A DNA stretch of 52,440 nucleotides from Robiginitomaculum sp. (lineage in GTDB: Bacteria; Pseudomonadota; Alphaproteobacteria; Caulobacterales; Maricaulaceae). The position numbers and the translations under genes were made by a program. Shown piece after piece: positions 10,423 to 18,203 of this stretch (the first letter of the stretch is position 1; every line of letters starts with the position of its first letter). The stretch lies in the NCBI GenBank assembly GCA_021776635.1, contig JAJFFN010000006.1:1-52440 (forward strand), read 5' to 3'. The notes beneath the pieces were generated by a model, which saw nothing but the letters and a program-made list of their open reading frames with translations, was not told the origin of the DNA and did not search any database.

Positions 10423-10830
10423 GTGAATATGAAAAACGAAACCCATGACATAACACACCTACTTGTTAAGCATGATATTCGTCCGACCAAAATCCGTAGG
10501 GCTATTGCAGGGTTGTTGTTTGATGGTCACGACAAGCATGTAAGTGTCGATGACGTTATTGATTTGGCACGGCGCCAAAAAATAAGAACTTCTGTGGCCA
10601 GCGTCTATAATACATTAAACCAATTCGCGAGTGCAGGACTTTTACGCCGCGTAACAGTGGAGCAGGGTCGCGCGTTTTTTGACACCAATCTCTCCGCCCA
10701 TCATCATTTTTACTTTGAGGATGAGGAACGGCTTGAAGATATTCCTACCGAAGATATCAACGTTTCAGGATTGCCGGAACTACCGCAAGGGCGCACCATA
10801 AAATCCGTGGATGTGACGATCCGAATTTAA
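10423..10830 (+). CDS. irr: Iron response regulator Irr (Fur family)
   Basis: This is a 135-residue Fur-family protein. It has an N-terminal winged helix (RPTKIRRAIAGLLF; SVASVYNTLNQFASAGLL) followed by SAHHHFYFEDEERLEDIP, whose HHH (93-95) is the haem/metal-sensing motif typical of Irr. The normal Fur zinc cysteines are absent, as in Irr. In alphaproteobacteria Irr represses or activates iron and haem genes under iron limitation. The first start is GTG at 10423; ATG at 10429 (two codons in) is equally possible, and neither has a clear ribosome-binding site. An Irr-like box abuts the start, and a perfect one lies between this gene and rubrerythrin, so irr probably controls both. Confidence 0.9.
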   Translation: MNMKNETHDITHLLVKHDIRPTKIRRAIAGLLFDGHDKHVSVDDVIDLARRQKIRTSVASVYNTLNQFASAGLLRRVTVEQGRAFFDTNLSAHHHFYFEDEERLEDIPTEDINVSGLPELPQGRTIKSVDVTIRI

Positions 10831-10844
10831 AATCTGTTATCAAA

Positions 10845-10861
10845 TTTAGAATTATTCTAAA
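10845..10861. promoter_or_regulatory. Perfect Irr box (ICE-type operator) before rubrerythrin
   Basis: TTTAGAAT-T-ATTCTAAA is a perfect 8+1+8 inverted repeat and resembles the iron control element bound by Irr. Its centre is about 48 bp upstream of the predicted start site, just upstream of the -35 at 10867. Its location next to irr supports the assignment. Confidence 0.75.
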
Positions 10862-10866
10862 AACCA

Positions 10867-10894
10867 TTGACCCTCTCGTTAATTCTGATAAACT
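10867..10894 (+). promoter_or_regulatory. Predicted rubrerythrin promoter
   Basis: TTGACC (10867-10872) and TAAACT (10889-10894) are separated by 16 bases, with the Irr box immediately upstream. The upstream position of the box could fit activation as well as repression. Confidence 0.45.
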
Positions 10895-10928
10895 ATTTGC
10901 AGTAAAGCGAATCTTGAAGGAGAACACA

Positions 10929-11348
10929 ATGGGACTAGCCTCATCAAAAACACTCGATAATTTAAAGGCCGCATTTGCAGGTGAGAGCCAGGCAAACCGC
11001 CGTTATTTATATTTTGCCCAGAAGGCTGATATTGAAGGCTATAATGATGTAGCGACCGTATTTCGCTCAACTGCGGAAGGTGAAACCGGACATGCCCATG
11101 GCCATTTGGAATTTATGGAAGAAGTTGGCGATCCGGCTACGGGTCTGCCGATTGGTGGCACGGCTGATAATCTAAAAGCAGCCATTGAAGGTGAAACTCA
11201 CGAATACACAGACATGTATCCCGGCATGGCGCGCACAGCCCGCGAAGAGGGTTTTGACGAAATTGCCGACTGGTTCGAAACATTGGCGAAAGCGGAAAAA
11301 TCCCATGCGGGCCGCTTTACCAAAGCATTAGGAAGTATGGACGACTAG
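10929..11348 (+). CDS. rbr: Rubrerythrin-family di-iron protein, no rubredoxin domain
   Basis: This 139-residue ferritin-like four-helix protein carries the di-iron ligand pattern: Glu19 in [10 protein letters not shown], Glu50/Glu52/His55 in [11 protein letters not shown], Glu89 in EGETHEY, and Glu123/His126 in AEKSHAGRF. It lacks the C-terminal CxxC rubredoxin domain of classical rubrerythrin, so an external electron donor is needed for peroxide reduction. The neighbouring Fe-S oxidoreductase is a candidate donor (inference). I chose ATG at 10929 because AAGGAG lies 6 bases upstream. An in-frame TTG at 10914 is less likely. It is preceded by the Irr box and starts the cluster ending with DUF3501. 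Confidence 0.9.
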   Translation: MGLASSKTLDNLKAAFAGESQANRRYLYFAQKADIEGYNDVATVFRSTAEGETGHAHGHLEFMEEVGDPATGLPIGGTADNLKAAIEGETHEYTDMYPGMARTAREEGFDEIADWFETLAKAEKSHAGRFTKALGSMDD

Positions 11349-11406
11349 TTTTCTAGTTTTTTACACTTCTTATCTTCGGCCGGTTGCCCCACAACAACCG
11401 GCCGAA
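11344..11406 (+). terminator. Hairpins between rubrerythrin and the Fe-S protein
   Basis: A small stem ACTAG/CTAGT followed by T5 overlaps the rubrerythrin stop codon. A strong 12-bp perfect stem follows (TTCGGCCGGTTG 11375-11386 / CAACCGGCCGAA 11395-11406) without a T tract. The pair probably causes partial termination or protects the abundant upstream transcript, lowering expression of the next gene. Confidence 0.5.
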
Positions 11407-11427
11407 ACCTATTAACCGGGCACCAAT

Positions 11428-12780
11428 ATGGCGCAACCACCAAAAGAACCTCGGCTGCAAGAAGGTAGCCTCGCTGCGCCTACACGCCATGCTTTGGATT
11501 GGCAATCTGCTGATTTTTATGATGACAAACGGATTACCAAAGAACTAGAGCGGGTGTTTGATATCTGCCACGGCTGTCGCCGTTGCTTTAATTTGTGTGA
11601 AAGCTTCCCACGCCTGTTTGACATAATTGACGACAGCGAAAGCGGTGAGCTTGATACGGTTGATAAAGCTGAATATGCCAAGGTCGTAGATGCGTGCACA
11701 CTGTGTGATATGTGTTTCATGGTCAAATGTCCGTATGTGCCGCCCCATGAGTTTGATTTGGATTTTCCGCACTTGATGCTACGCGCCCGTGCTGCAGAGT
11801 TTAAGAAAAACGGCGTAAATTTCACCGAAAAACAATTGGTCAAGATGGACCGCAACGGCAAATTTATTGGCTCCATATCGGGTGTGGCTAATTGGGCGTC
11901 AAAGCTTGGAAATAAATTGACGCGCCCTGTTATTGAGGCCGTAACCGGGATTGATAAAAATGCCGACCTTCCAAAGTTTCACACAAAAACGTTTGAAAAA
12001 CTGTCGGCAAAAAACCCACCAAAACGTAATTTAAATGCGCCTGCGGCAGGGCGAAAAGTCGTTATCTATGCAACATGTTATGTAGATTACAACAAACCCG
12101 AAAGCGGGACCGCAGCGCATGCGGTGCTTGCAAAAAACGGTGTTGAGACGGAGATAGTATATCCAGCGTGCTGCGGTATGCCTTATCTGGAGCAAGGCAA
12201 TATAGAGCAGGTTGCTAAGCAAGCCGCGCTGGTAAAAGCTGAACTCATGCCTTGGATTGACAAAGGTTATGATGTGATCGCACTGACCGCGTCTTGTGGC
12301 CTGATGATGAAAATGGAATGGCCGCTTATTTTGCCTAATGACCCTGATATAAAACGTTTATCAGCTGCCACTTATGATGTGGCAGAATACATGGTCAATA
12401 TTGCTAAAAACGAAGGTTTAGCAGAGGGCTTGGCACCCATTGAAGGTGGTATCACCGTCCATTCTGCCTGTCATGCACGGGCGCAAAATATGGGTGCAAA
12501 ATCTGCTGAAATGTTACGAAAAATACCAGATACTAAGGTCGATATTGTTGAGCGGTGTTCTGGTCACGGGGGTACTTTTGGGATTATGAAACAAACCCGC
12601 CCAATGGCGGTCAAAGTCGCCCGCCCCGCCGTGCGTCAAATTAAAGCAAAGAAAAACGAAAATTTGTGTTCTGATTGCCCGTTAGCTTGCAAACATTTGG
12701 TGCAAGTCATGGGAGAGGACGGTAAAGGTATAGCCCCCGACCATCCTATGGAACTCATGGCCAAAGCTTACGGCCTATAA
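11428..12780 (+). CDS. Heterodisulfide-reductase-like Fe-S oxidoreductase (GlpC/HdrD type)
   Basis: This 450-residue protein has two N-terminal 4Fe-4S motifs, CHGCRRCFNLC (Cys47/50/53/57) and CTLCDMCFMVKC (Cys90/93/96/101). Two CCG-type cysteine-rich domains follow (YPACCGMPYLEQG; HSACHAR; ERCSGHGGTFG). It is expected to be a cytoplasmic or peripheral electron-transfer protein. The order rubrerythrin, this Fe-S protein, DUF3501 recurs in many bacteria, and it may deliver electrons to the rubredoxin-less rubrerythrin; that link is inference. It shares the direction of its neighbours and is separated from DUF3501 by 19 bp. Confidence 0.85.
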   Translation: MAQPPKEPRLQEGSLAAPTRHALDWQSADFYDDKRITKELERVFDICHGCRRCFNLCESFPRLFDIIDDSESGELDTVDKAEYAKVVDACTLCDMCFMVKCPYVPPHEFDLDFPHLMLRARAAEFKKNGVNFTEKQLVKMDRNGKFIGSISGVANWASKLGNKLTRPVIEAVTGIDKNADLPKFHTKTFEKLSAKNPPKRNLNAPAAGRKVVIYATCYVDYNKPESGTAAHAVLAKNGVETEIVYPACCGMPYLEQGNIEQVAKQAALVKAELMPWIDKGYDVIALTASCGLMMKMEWPLILPNDPDIKRLSAATYDVAEYMVNIAKNEGLAEGLAPIEGGITVHSACHARAQNMGAKSAEMLRKIPDTKVDIVERCSGHGGTFGIMKQTRPMAVKVARPAVRQIKAKKNENLCSDCPLACKHLVQVMGEDGKGIAPDHPMELMAKAYGL

Positions 12781-12799
12781 GAATACGGAAAAAATAAAT

Positions 12800-13393
12800 A
12801 TGTCCAAAACTGAGCGAACCATTACGCCCGCCGATATACTTTCAAATGCAAAATTTGCCCCTGTGCGAAAACAACGCCGCGCTGCGCTTAAGCCATCAAA
12901 GGCATTACGCCGGATTGATTTGGGGCGTGATTGCACATTTTATTTTGAGAGTTACGAGACCATGCTGTTTCAAATTCAAGAAATGCTTTATATCGAAAAA
13001 GGGGGTGCGGAGCAGCTAGCGGATGAGCTACGTGCCTATAACCCGCTTGTGCCCAATGGCAATGAGCTTGTTGCGACCATGATGTTCGAAATTGATGATC
13101 CAATAAGGCGGTTGAATTTACTCTTGCAGTTGGGCGGGATTGAAAAACATATTTATCTGCAAATAGGCGACGAAAAAATTTATGTTGTCCCCGAAGAGGA
13201 CGCAGAGCGCACCAGTGCGGACGGTAAAACTTCGTCAGTGCATTTCTTCCATTTTCCCCTCAATGATGCGCAAAAATTGGCTTTTAAAATTGCGGATAAG
13301 CAAATTGTCTTAGGATCCGATCATCCCGACTATGCCCATATGACAGTGCTGAACCCCGCAACAATTACAGAATTGGCGCTGGATTTTTCCTAA
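12800..13393 (+). CDS. DUF3501 family protein
   Basis: This 197-residue cytoplasmic protein matches the DUF3501 family (ITPADILSNAKFAPVRKQRRAAL at the start, FYFESYETMLFQIQEMLYIEKGG, LRAYNPLVPNGNELVATMMFEI, and ELALDFS at the end). The function is unknown. The family almost always travels with rubrerythrin and the HdrD-like Fe-S protein, as here, so it probably belongs to the same peroxide or iron response. No membrane segment or cysteine cluster is visible. Confidence 0.88.
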   Translation: MSKTERTITPADILSNAKFAPVRKQRRAALKPSKALRRIDLGRDCTFYFESYETMLFQIQEMLYIEKGGAEQLADELRAYNPLVPNGNELVATMMFEIDDPIRRLNLLLQLGGIEKHIYLQIGDEKIYVVPEEDAERTSADGKTSSVHFFHFPLNDAQKLAFKIADKQIVLGSDHPDYAHMTVLNPATITELALDFS

Positions 13394-13413
13394 CGAAATA
13401 CACCGGAAATGCT

Positions 13414-14385
13414 CTAAGCATCAGCTATCATGGCTTCTGTCATATCCCATAACCTGTCTGCTTTTGCGGGATCGCATATCCACTCTCTTGCATGCTGATA
13501 GCGGCCAGAGTCTTCGTCAGCTGCTTGCGCAATATCACAGTCTTCACAAAATACACCGCCCATGTCATTTAACTGTGGGCTTAGTGCAGCCCAAAGTGCC
13601 GTCGCCCCGCCTGCTGCAGTGGATTTAAACATCGCCTCGACGGCTTTTGGGACAGTTCCGTCCGTGTTCTTCCAGCCTAATGCTACCATGTCATCTAGGG
13701 ACATATGGCGTTGCAAAGGCGTAAATATTCCGCCCGGATGCACGGAGAATGCCCGTACCCCGCTCGCTTTCCATTTTCTATCAAGTCCCAGAGCGAACAA
13801 TGCATTTGCGGTTTTGGCTTGACCATAAGCTTGCCATTTATCGTATTCGTGATTATGGAAATGTGGGTCGTCCCAGTGGATATCCGTTATAATATGTGCC
13901 GTAGAGGACAAGGCTATAACCCGAGAATTTTCGGTATTTTTGAGGGCAGCTTCCAAACCTTTTGTCAATTCAAAATGCCCGATATGGCAAGTTGCGAATT
14001 GGCATTCCCAATTTTTGCCGACACGTGACAGGGGACACGCCATAATACCGGCATTATTGATAAGCCCGTTTAATTTACGTCCTGTGGATGTGTATTCGCG
14101 TGCAAATTTATGTACACTGGCAAGGTCGCTCAAATCCATATCGGCAATTTCGATCTTACCAGGTAAAACTGAAAATGCCGCTTCAGCTTTATTATGGTCT
14201 CGTGCGGGTATGGTTACAAGAGCACCTGCGCCCGCCAATACACGAACATCCTCAAGACCAATGCCGGAATAACCACCTGTGACGATATAGTTTTTTCCTG
14301 ATAAATCTGTATCGCCAATGATATCATCCACGGTAGACCCGTGTCCAAATCCAGAACCAATTGGTTTTTGTTGTGTCTGTGTCAT
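13414..14385 (-). CDS. Short-chain dehydrogenase/reductase
   Basis: This 323-residue SDR has the Rossmann motif TGGYSGIG (36-43), NNAG (110-113), and active-site Ser160/161, Tyr187 and Lys191 (YGQAK). Its length and the WECQFATCHIGHF segment (NxxxNHxGHF in relatives) resemble WW-oxidoreductase/retinol-dehydrogenase-like SDRs that use NAD(P). The substrate cannot be predicted. I chose the ATG at 14385 because AAGGAGAC lies 7 bases upstream; an in-frame start at 14406 has none. It is convergent with DUF3501. Confidence 0.85.
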   Translation of the reverse strand: MTQTQQKPIGSGFGHGSTVDDIIGDTDLSGKNYIVTGGYSGIGLEDVRVLAGAGALVTIPARDHNKAEAAFSVLPGKIEIADMDLSDLASVHKFAREYTSTGRKLNGLINNAGIMACPLSRVGKNWECQFATCHIGHFELTKGLEAALKNTENSRVIALSSTAHIITDIHWDDPHFHNHEYDKWQAYGQAKTANALFALGLDRKWKASGVRAFSVHPGGIFTPLQRHMSLDDMVALGWKNTDGTVPKAVEAMFKSTAAGGATALWAALSPQLNDMGGVFCEDCDIAQAADEDSGRYQHAREWICDPAKADRLWDMTEAMIADA

Positions 14386-14529
14386 TAGGTGTCTCCTTGG
14401 TTGCAATTGTTAAAGTATAGACAAAACCAGCAAATATAAAATGTTATTTATCGTAGCTTGCCAATAGATGGGCATATGCCTAAGCTAAGGAGAAGCCGCA
14501 AAGAAGCTTGAAAAATAATCGGGGGACAT

Positions 14530-15261
14530 ATGCATAAAATTATCACACTCATGAGTGCATCTATATTGGTGTTGTCAGCTTGTGCTACACCAGCCAAGAA
14601 AAACATTGAGGTTGAGGACGAAAAGATTGCACAAAACGAAGTTGTCGAAAAACCAAAATACGAAACCCTTGTTTACGGCGCGGAGAAACCCCTGATTTGT
14701 ACGGACCCCGTATTGGCCCAAGGCAAATTATCAGGTCGGCCAAATTTACAAGTTATGTGGGAAAACTATCTTTATGATAGACCGGCTGGTATTTGGGGCG
14801 AAATTGGTGGCCTTGTAGAAGTCAATGGAAACTTGCCTTTTGATCAAGGACAGTGGACAAATGCCTGTACGGTCAGATTATCACATATGCTCAATAAAGC
14901 TGGTCACAAAATTCCGCGCGAAGGCAATAAAACGGTAAGCGGTGGTAATAAAGACCAGTATTATTATCGCGTGGCTGATTTGGAAACATATCTAGTCAAG
15001 CGGTATGGACAGCCGGATGTGGCAGTATTGGACGGAAGCGGAAATCAATTTGATTTGCCCATAACGCCCGGTCTCGTATTGATGGATTTTCCCAATAGCA
15101 GTTATACGGGTCACGTCACTATATGGAATGGTGCTGGAACTGTAGACGGCGCAGAAATCGGTGGGTACCGCGTATTATTTTGGGATTTACCGTGTTTTAT
15201 TCCTGCTGGTAGAAAACCAATTGCAAATACTAAAGAAAACAGTGCTTCGGTCATGCCCTAG
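14530..15261 (+). CDS. Lipoprotein with Tae4-type peptidoglycan amidase domain
   Basis: This 243-residue protein has a lipobox (LSAC, Cys18) and then a domain matching T6SS amidase effector family 4. Cys113 lies in WTNACTVRLSHMLNKAGHKIP, followed by YYRVADLETYLVKRYGQPD, then His195 in GHVTIWNG and Asp206. The 11-residue His-to-Asp spacing is as I recall for Tae4. Tae4 cuts the D-Glu to mDAP bond of peptidoglycan. Effectors normally lack a signal peptide, so a lipoprotein form suggests a resident periplasmic or outer-membrane enzyme rather than an injected toxin. No Tai4-like immunity gene or T6SS gene is adjacent. It is convergent with a DUF1287 amidase-like gene 42 bp away. Confidence 0.75.
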   Translation: MHKIITLMSASILVLSACATPAKKNIEVEDEKIAQNEVVEKPKYETLVYGAEKPLICTDPVLAQGKLSGRPNLQVMWENYLYDRPAGIWGEIGGLVEVNGNLPFDQGQWTNACTVRLSHMLNKAGHKIPREGNKTVSGGNKDQYYYRVADLETYLVKRYGQPDVAVLDGSGNQFDLPITPGLVLMDFPNSSYTGHVTIWNGAGTVDGAEIGGYRVLFWDLPCFIPAGRKPIANTKENSASVMP

Positions 15262-15303
15262 GGTGAATATATTAAAGCGCTGGTTTGTTAGAGCGATGAT
15301 GTG

Positions 15304-15906
15304 TTAGTGTGTTGACGCGGCTTGTGCATCGGGTATGAACCGATAATGTCCATTTATGGGTGTATTAAACAAGAGGTCATCTTCGACAGGCCCAGAACCA
15401 ATATTATGAATGATTAACGGCGTGCCCCACTCAGATTTTTTTTCAGAGACAATACCGATATGCGGCAACGAACCACCCAAGCGCCAACTCACGATATCGC
15501 CAGGTAAATAATCTTCTGCTTTTTTGGTAATGGGGAGGGCCGCACCTTGTCGTTTGAGAAAACGTTCGATATTTGGTACACGGCGGTGGTCTATGTTTTT
15601 ATCAGGGCGCTTCAAACCCCAATTTTTTGGGTAAGCTTTAAAATTGGTGCGCATATCTTCGTGAATAGCTTTTTGAAAATCATACTTAAATGCGGCTCGA
15701 TATGTTCTAATAATGACATCAGTGCAAACCCCGGTATCCGCTGGTACGTCACCACCAGGGTAACTCAAACTTACATATGCTGGATCATATCTAACACTGA
15801 CTTTTGTGCGTTCCAGCGCCGCTGCAACCACAGCATCAGCAGAGGACGCTGCCAACGCGGCAGGTGATATTAGGAAAGTAAATAACGTTAGGACTAAAAT
15901 ACGCAT
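15304..15906 (-). CDS. DUF1287 exported protein (NlpC/P60-like)
   Basis: This 200-residue protein has a signal peptide (about 1-20, ALAASS) and the DUF1287 pattern: GGDVPADTGVCTDVIIRTYRA (Cys61), Asp/His in DHRRVPNIERFL (His107), PGDIVSWRLGGSLPHIGIV (His149) and HNIGSG. The family is thought to be a papain-like NlpC/P60 relative, with Cys61 and His149 as likely catalytic residues acting on peptidoglycan or a similar amide. It sits tail to tail with the Tae4-like lipoprotein. The start ATG at 15906 is the first methionine of the signal peptide. Confidence 0.85.
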   Translation of the reverse strand: MRILVLTLFTFLISPAALAASSADAVVAAALERTKVSVRYDPAYVSLSYPGGDVPADTGVCTDVIIRTYRAAFKYDFQKAIHEDMRTNFKAYPKNWGLKRPDKNIDHRRVPNIERFLKRQGAALPITKKAEDYLPGDIVSWRLGGSLPHIGIVSEKKSEWGTPLIIHNIGSGPVEDDLLFNTPINGHYRFIPDAQAASTH

Positions 15907-15953
15907 AATATGATTTACCTAGCATAGAGGAGTTAATCAATAGGAAAGGAAAT

Positions 15954-16004
15954 ATGTCATTCGCTTATCAGGCGAAGAAAAATTCGTTGAAAAAGCGAAT
16001 GTAA
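15954..16004 (+). CDS. Possible 16-residue leader peptide upstream of crcB
   Basis: ATG at 15954 follows AGGAAAGGA and opens a 16-codon frame, MSFAYQAKKNSLKKRM, ending 86 bp before crcB. Its ends can pair as a hairpin (CATTCGCTT 15958-15966 / AAGCGAATG 15993-16001). It may be a leader or only a chance frame in the divergent DUF1287/crcB region. No fluoride riboswitch was recognised here. Confidence 0.25.
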   Translation: MSFAYQAKKNSLKKRM

Positions 16005-16090
16005 ATTTGTGCTTAGCCTTGTAAAACTCGTTTCATACTGGCCTTGCACAATATAGCGGCGCGGCGTATCACTGCCCCAATTAAACGGAT

Positions 16091-16477
16091 ATGATTATGA
16101 ACGGATTATTGTATGTTGCGCTGGGAGGTGCCTTGGGGGCAAGTGCAAGGCATTTGCTGGGTGGGCTGGCACTACGCATATTTGGGCCAGGATATCCTTA
16201 CGGTACATTGATAGCCAATGTACTCGGCGGTTTGTTGATGGGATTGCTTGTTGGTTGGCTAATGGTAAAAAGCGGCAATGAACATTTACGTTTATTTTTA
16301 GCTGTTGGCGTGCTTGGCGGGTTCACCACTTTTTCTGCGTTTTCCCTAGATGTGATACGTATGATAGAAACTAAGGCCTACGTCACAGCAGTCGGTTATA
16401 TTTCTGCGTCTGTTGTGTTTTCCGTTTTAGCCTTGTTCATCGGCTTGATTGTTGCGCGTAAGTTTTTTGCCGTATGA
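16091..16477 (+). CDS. crcB: Fluoride channel CrcB/Fluc
   Basis: This 128-residue protein has four predicted membrane helices with the family motifs GGALGASARHLLG, YGTLIANVLGGLLMG and GGFTTFSAFSLD. It is a small dual-topology channel that exports fluoride. A Met two codons in (16097) is an alternative start. Its stop overlaps the rluC start as ATGA, so the two are translationally coupled. It opens the crcB-rluC-atp12 run that in relatives follows rarA directly. Confidence 0.93.
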   Translation: MIMNGLLYVALGGALGASARHLLGGLALRIFGPGYPYGTLIANVLGGLLMGLLVGWLMVKSGNEHLRLFLAVGVLGGFTTFSAFSLDVIRMIETKAYVTAVGYISASVVFSVLALFIGLIVARKFFAV

Positions 16478-17490
16478 GTGGTGTTCAAAATATTATCGTT
16501 GACGAAGGGGATGCAGGTGCGCGGCTAGACAGATGGTTCAAGCGCAAATTTCCCCATATACCTCATGGCCGTGTCGAGAAATATTTGCGCACTGGACAAT
16601 TGCGGGTCGAAGGCAAACGGGTCAAAGGCAAAGTCAGACTTGAATCAGGTCAAAATGTCAGGGTGCCGCCTTTACCTGAACCTGGCGATAAAAAACTCGC
16701 TCGACGTCTGTCGAACGCAGATATACAGTTCATGAAAAACATGGTGATTTACGAAGACAATGATCTGATTGCGTTAAACAAACCTGCAGGCCTCGCCGTT
16801 CAAGGTGGTACGAATACAACCCGTCATATTGACGGCTTGTTACCGGCGCTGGCATATATAAAAAGGCGCGGCGGCAGCGGTCGCGACAAAGAGGATATAG
16901 TGAGCATGACGCCGCCTCGGTTAGTGCACCGTCTTGATAAAGACACGAGCGGCGTGCTCGTCGTTGCAAAAAACGCCAAATCAGCAGCTTGGTTAGCTAA
17001 AGCTTTTCAAAACCGAAGCACTAAGAAAATATATTGGGGGATTACGCACGGGGTGCCGCGCCCTGCGTCAGGTGAAGTTAAAGGTTATGTCGCTAAAGGC
17101 GAAGGGCATGATGGCCGCGAAGTTATGGTAGCGGTTCGCCACGGTACACCCGGGGCCAAACATGCGCGCACTTTGTATCAGGTCGCATCATCTGCTGGCA
17201 CGCGGGCAGCGTGGGTTGTCATGCAACCTTTGAGCGGGCGTAAACACCAACTTAGATTGCACATGCATTTATTGGAAACCCCGCTCGCCTATGATCCGAA
17301 ATATACGAGCGACAAAGAAGAATTAGGCGGCCTCTCTGCGCAATTACATTTGCATGCCAAGGCGCTGACTTTGCCGCATCCAGATGGCCACACCATAGAT
17401 TTGCATGCCGCATTACCACCACATATGAAAAATGCTTTTGATTTGTTTGGGTTTGATGAAAATATGCCCATTGAAGACATGGAATTATAA
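16474..17490 (+). CDS. rluC: RluC/RluD-family 23S rRNA pseudouridine synthase
   Basis: This 338-residue protein has an N-terminal S4 RNA-binding domain (ARLDRWFKRKFPHIPHGRVEKYLRTGQL, about 16-63) and a RluA-type catalytic domain with PPRLVHRLDKDTSGVLVVAK (catalytic Asp155) and GRKHQLRLHM. It isomerises specific uridines in 23S rRNA. RluC is preferred over RluD from the conserved crcB-rluC-atp12 neighbourhood; motifs alone do not decide. It overlaps crcB by 4 bp. Confidence 0.88.
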   Translation: MSGVQNIIVDEGDAGARLDRWFKRKFPHIPHGRVEKYLRTGQLRVEGKRVKGKVRLESGQNVRVPPLPEPGDKKLARRLSNADIQFMKNMVIYEDNDLIALNKPAGLAVQGGTNTTRHIDGLLPALAYIKRRGGSGRDKEDIVSMTPPRLVHRLDKDTSGVLVVAKNAKSAAWLAKAFQNRSTKKIYWGITHGVPRPASGEVKGYVAKGEGHDGREVMVAVRHGTPGAKHARTLYQVASSAGTRAAWVVMQPLSGRKHQLRLHMHLLETPLAYDPKYTSDKEELGGLSAQLHLHAKALTLPHPDGHTIDLHAALPPHMKNAFDLFGFDENMPIEDMEL

Positions 17491-17511
17491 TGCAAGAGCG
17501 GGAAGCTTAAA

Positions 17512-18201
17512 GTGGCAAAACGGTTTTACAAAAAAGTTGAGGTCGAAACGGACGGCAATGGCTATGTCGTTAAACTTGATGGACGTGTGCTAAAAACGCC
17601 GGGCAAAATGCCCTTGCGTTTTGCCGGTAAAACCGAAGCAAATCTGGTCGCCGCCGAATGGCAAGCACAGGGTGAGGATATTTTACCCAATACCATGCCT
17701 TGTACACGATTGATGAATGTAGCGTGTGAGCAAACACCTTCACGGCGCACAGAACTTATCAAAGAGTTTCGAGCTTATACTCGTACGGATTTATTGTGTT
17801 ACCGCTCAAAAAGCCCCCAGGATTTAGCGGCAAGGCAAGAGAAAAACTGGCAAGCAATATTAAACTATGGTGCACAAAACCACGGGATTGCTCTGGCAAC
17901 AACCACAGGAATTAAAGCGATTGAACAGCCAAAGAATTCGCTCAAAAATGCGGCGCATTATGCGCAAAAACAAAACGATGTGGCATTGACATTGTTGTTG
18001 CATTTAACCGCTAGCTTCGGGTCAGCAATATTAGCGTTGTGTGTAATGGAAAAGCGCTTGCAAATAGATACTGCCTTTGCGCTTTCGCGGTTGGATGAAA
18101 TATTCCAAAACGAAAGGTGGGGTGCAGATGATGAAGTGGTAAAAAACAATCGTTTATTGCTCAAGGAGCTTTGCTTGTTGGCACAACTAATAAAGGAATA
18201 G
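17512..18201 (+). CDS. ATP12-family F1-ATPase assembly chaperone
   Basis: This 229-residue protein resembles ATP12 (KRFYKKVEVE, GYVVKLDGRVLKTPGK, EWQAQGEDILPNTMPCTRLMN, RTDLLCYRS). ATP12 helps the alpha subunit join the F1 sector in mitochondria; alphaproteobacterial homologues share the fold. GTG at 17512 is the start, with GGGAAG upstream. It is the last gene of the crcB-rluC run and is followed closely by osmC. Confidence 0.88.
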   Translation: MAKRFYKKVEVETDGNGYVVKLDGRVLKTPGKMPLRFAGKTEANLVAAEWQAQGEDILPNTMPCTRLMNVACEQTPSRRTELIKEFRAYTRTDLLCYRSKSPQDLAARQEKNWQAILNYGAQNHGIALATTTGIKAIEQPKNSLKNAAHYAQKQNDVALTLLLHLTASFGSAILALCVMEKRLQIDTAFALSRLDEIFQNERWGADDEVVKNNRLLLKELCLLAQLIKE

Positions 18202-18203
18202 TA

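Noticed and set aside
14530..15261. Active T6SS effector-immunity locus
   Set aside because: No immunity protein, VgrG, Hcp or other T6SS gene is nearby, and the protein has its own export signal and lipobox.
15907..16090. Fluoride riboswitch upstream of crcB
   Set aside because: The crcB-motif conserved segments were not found; only a simple hairpin within a short frame is present.
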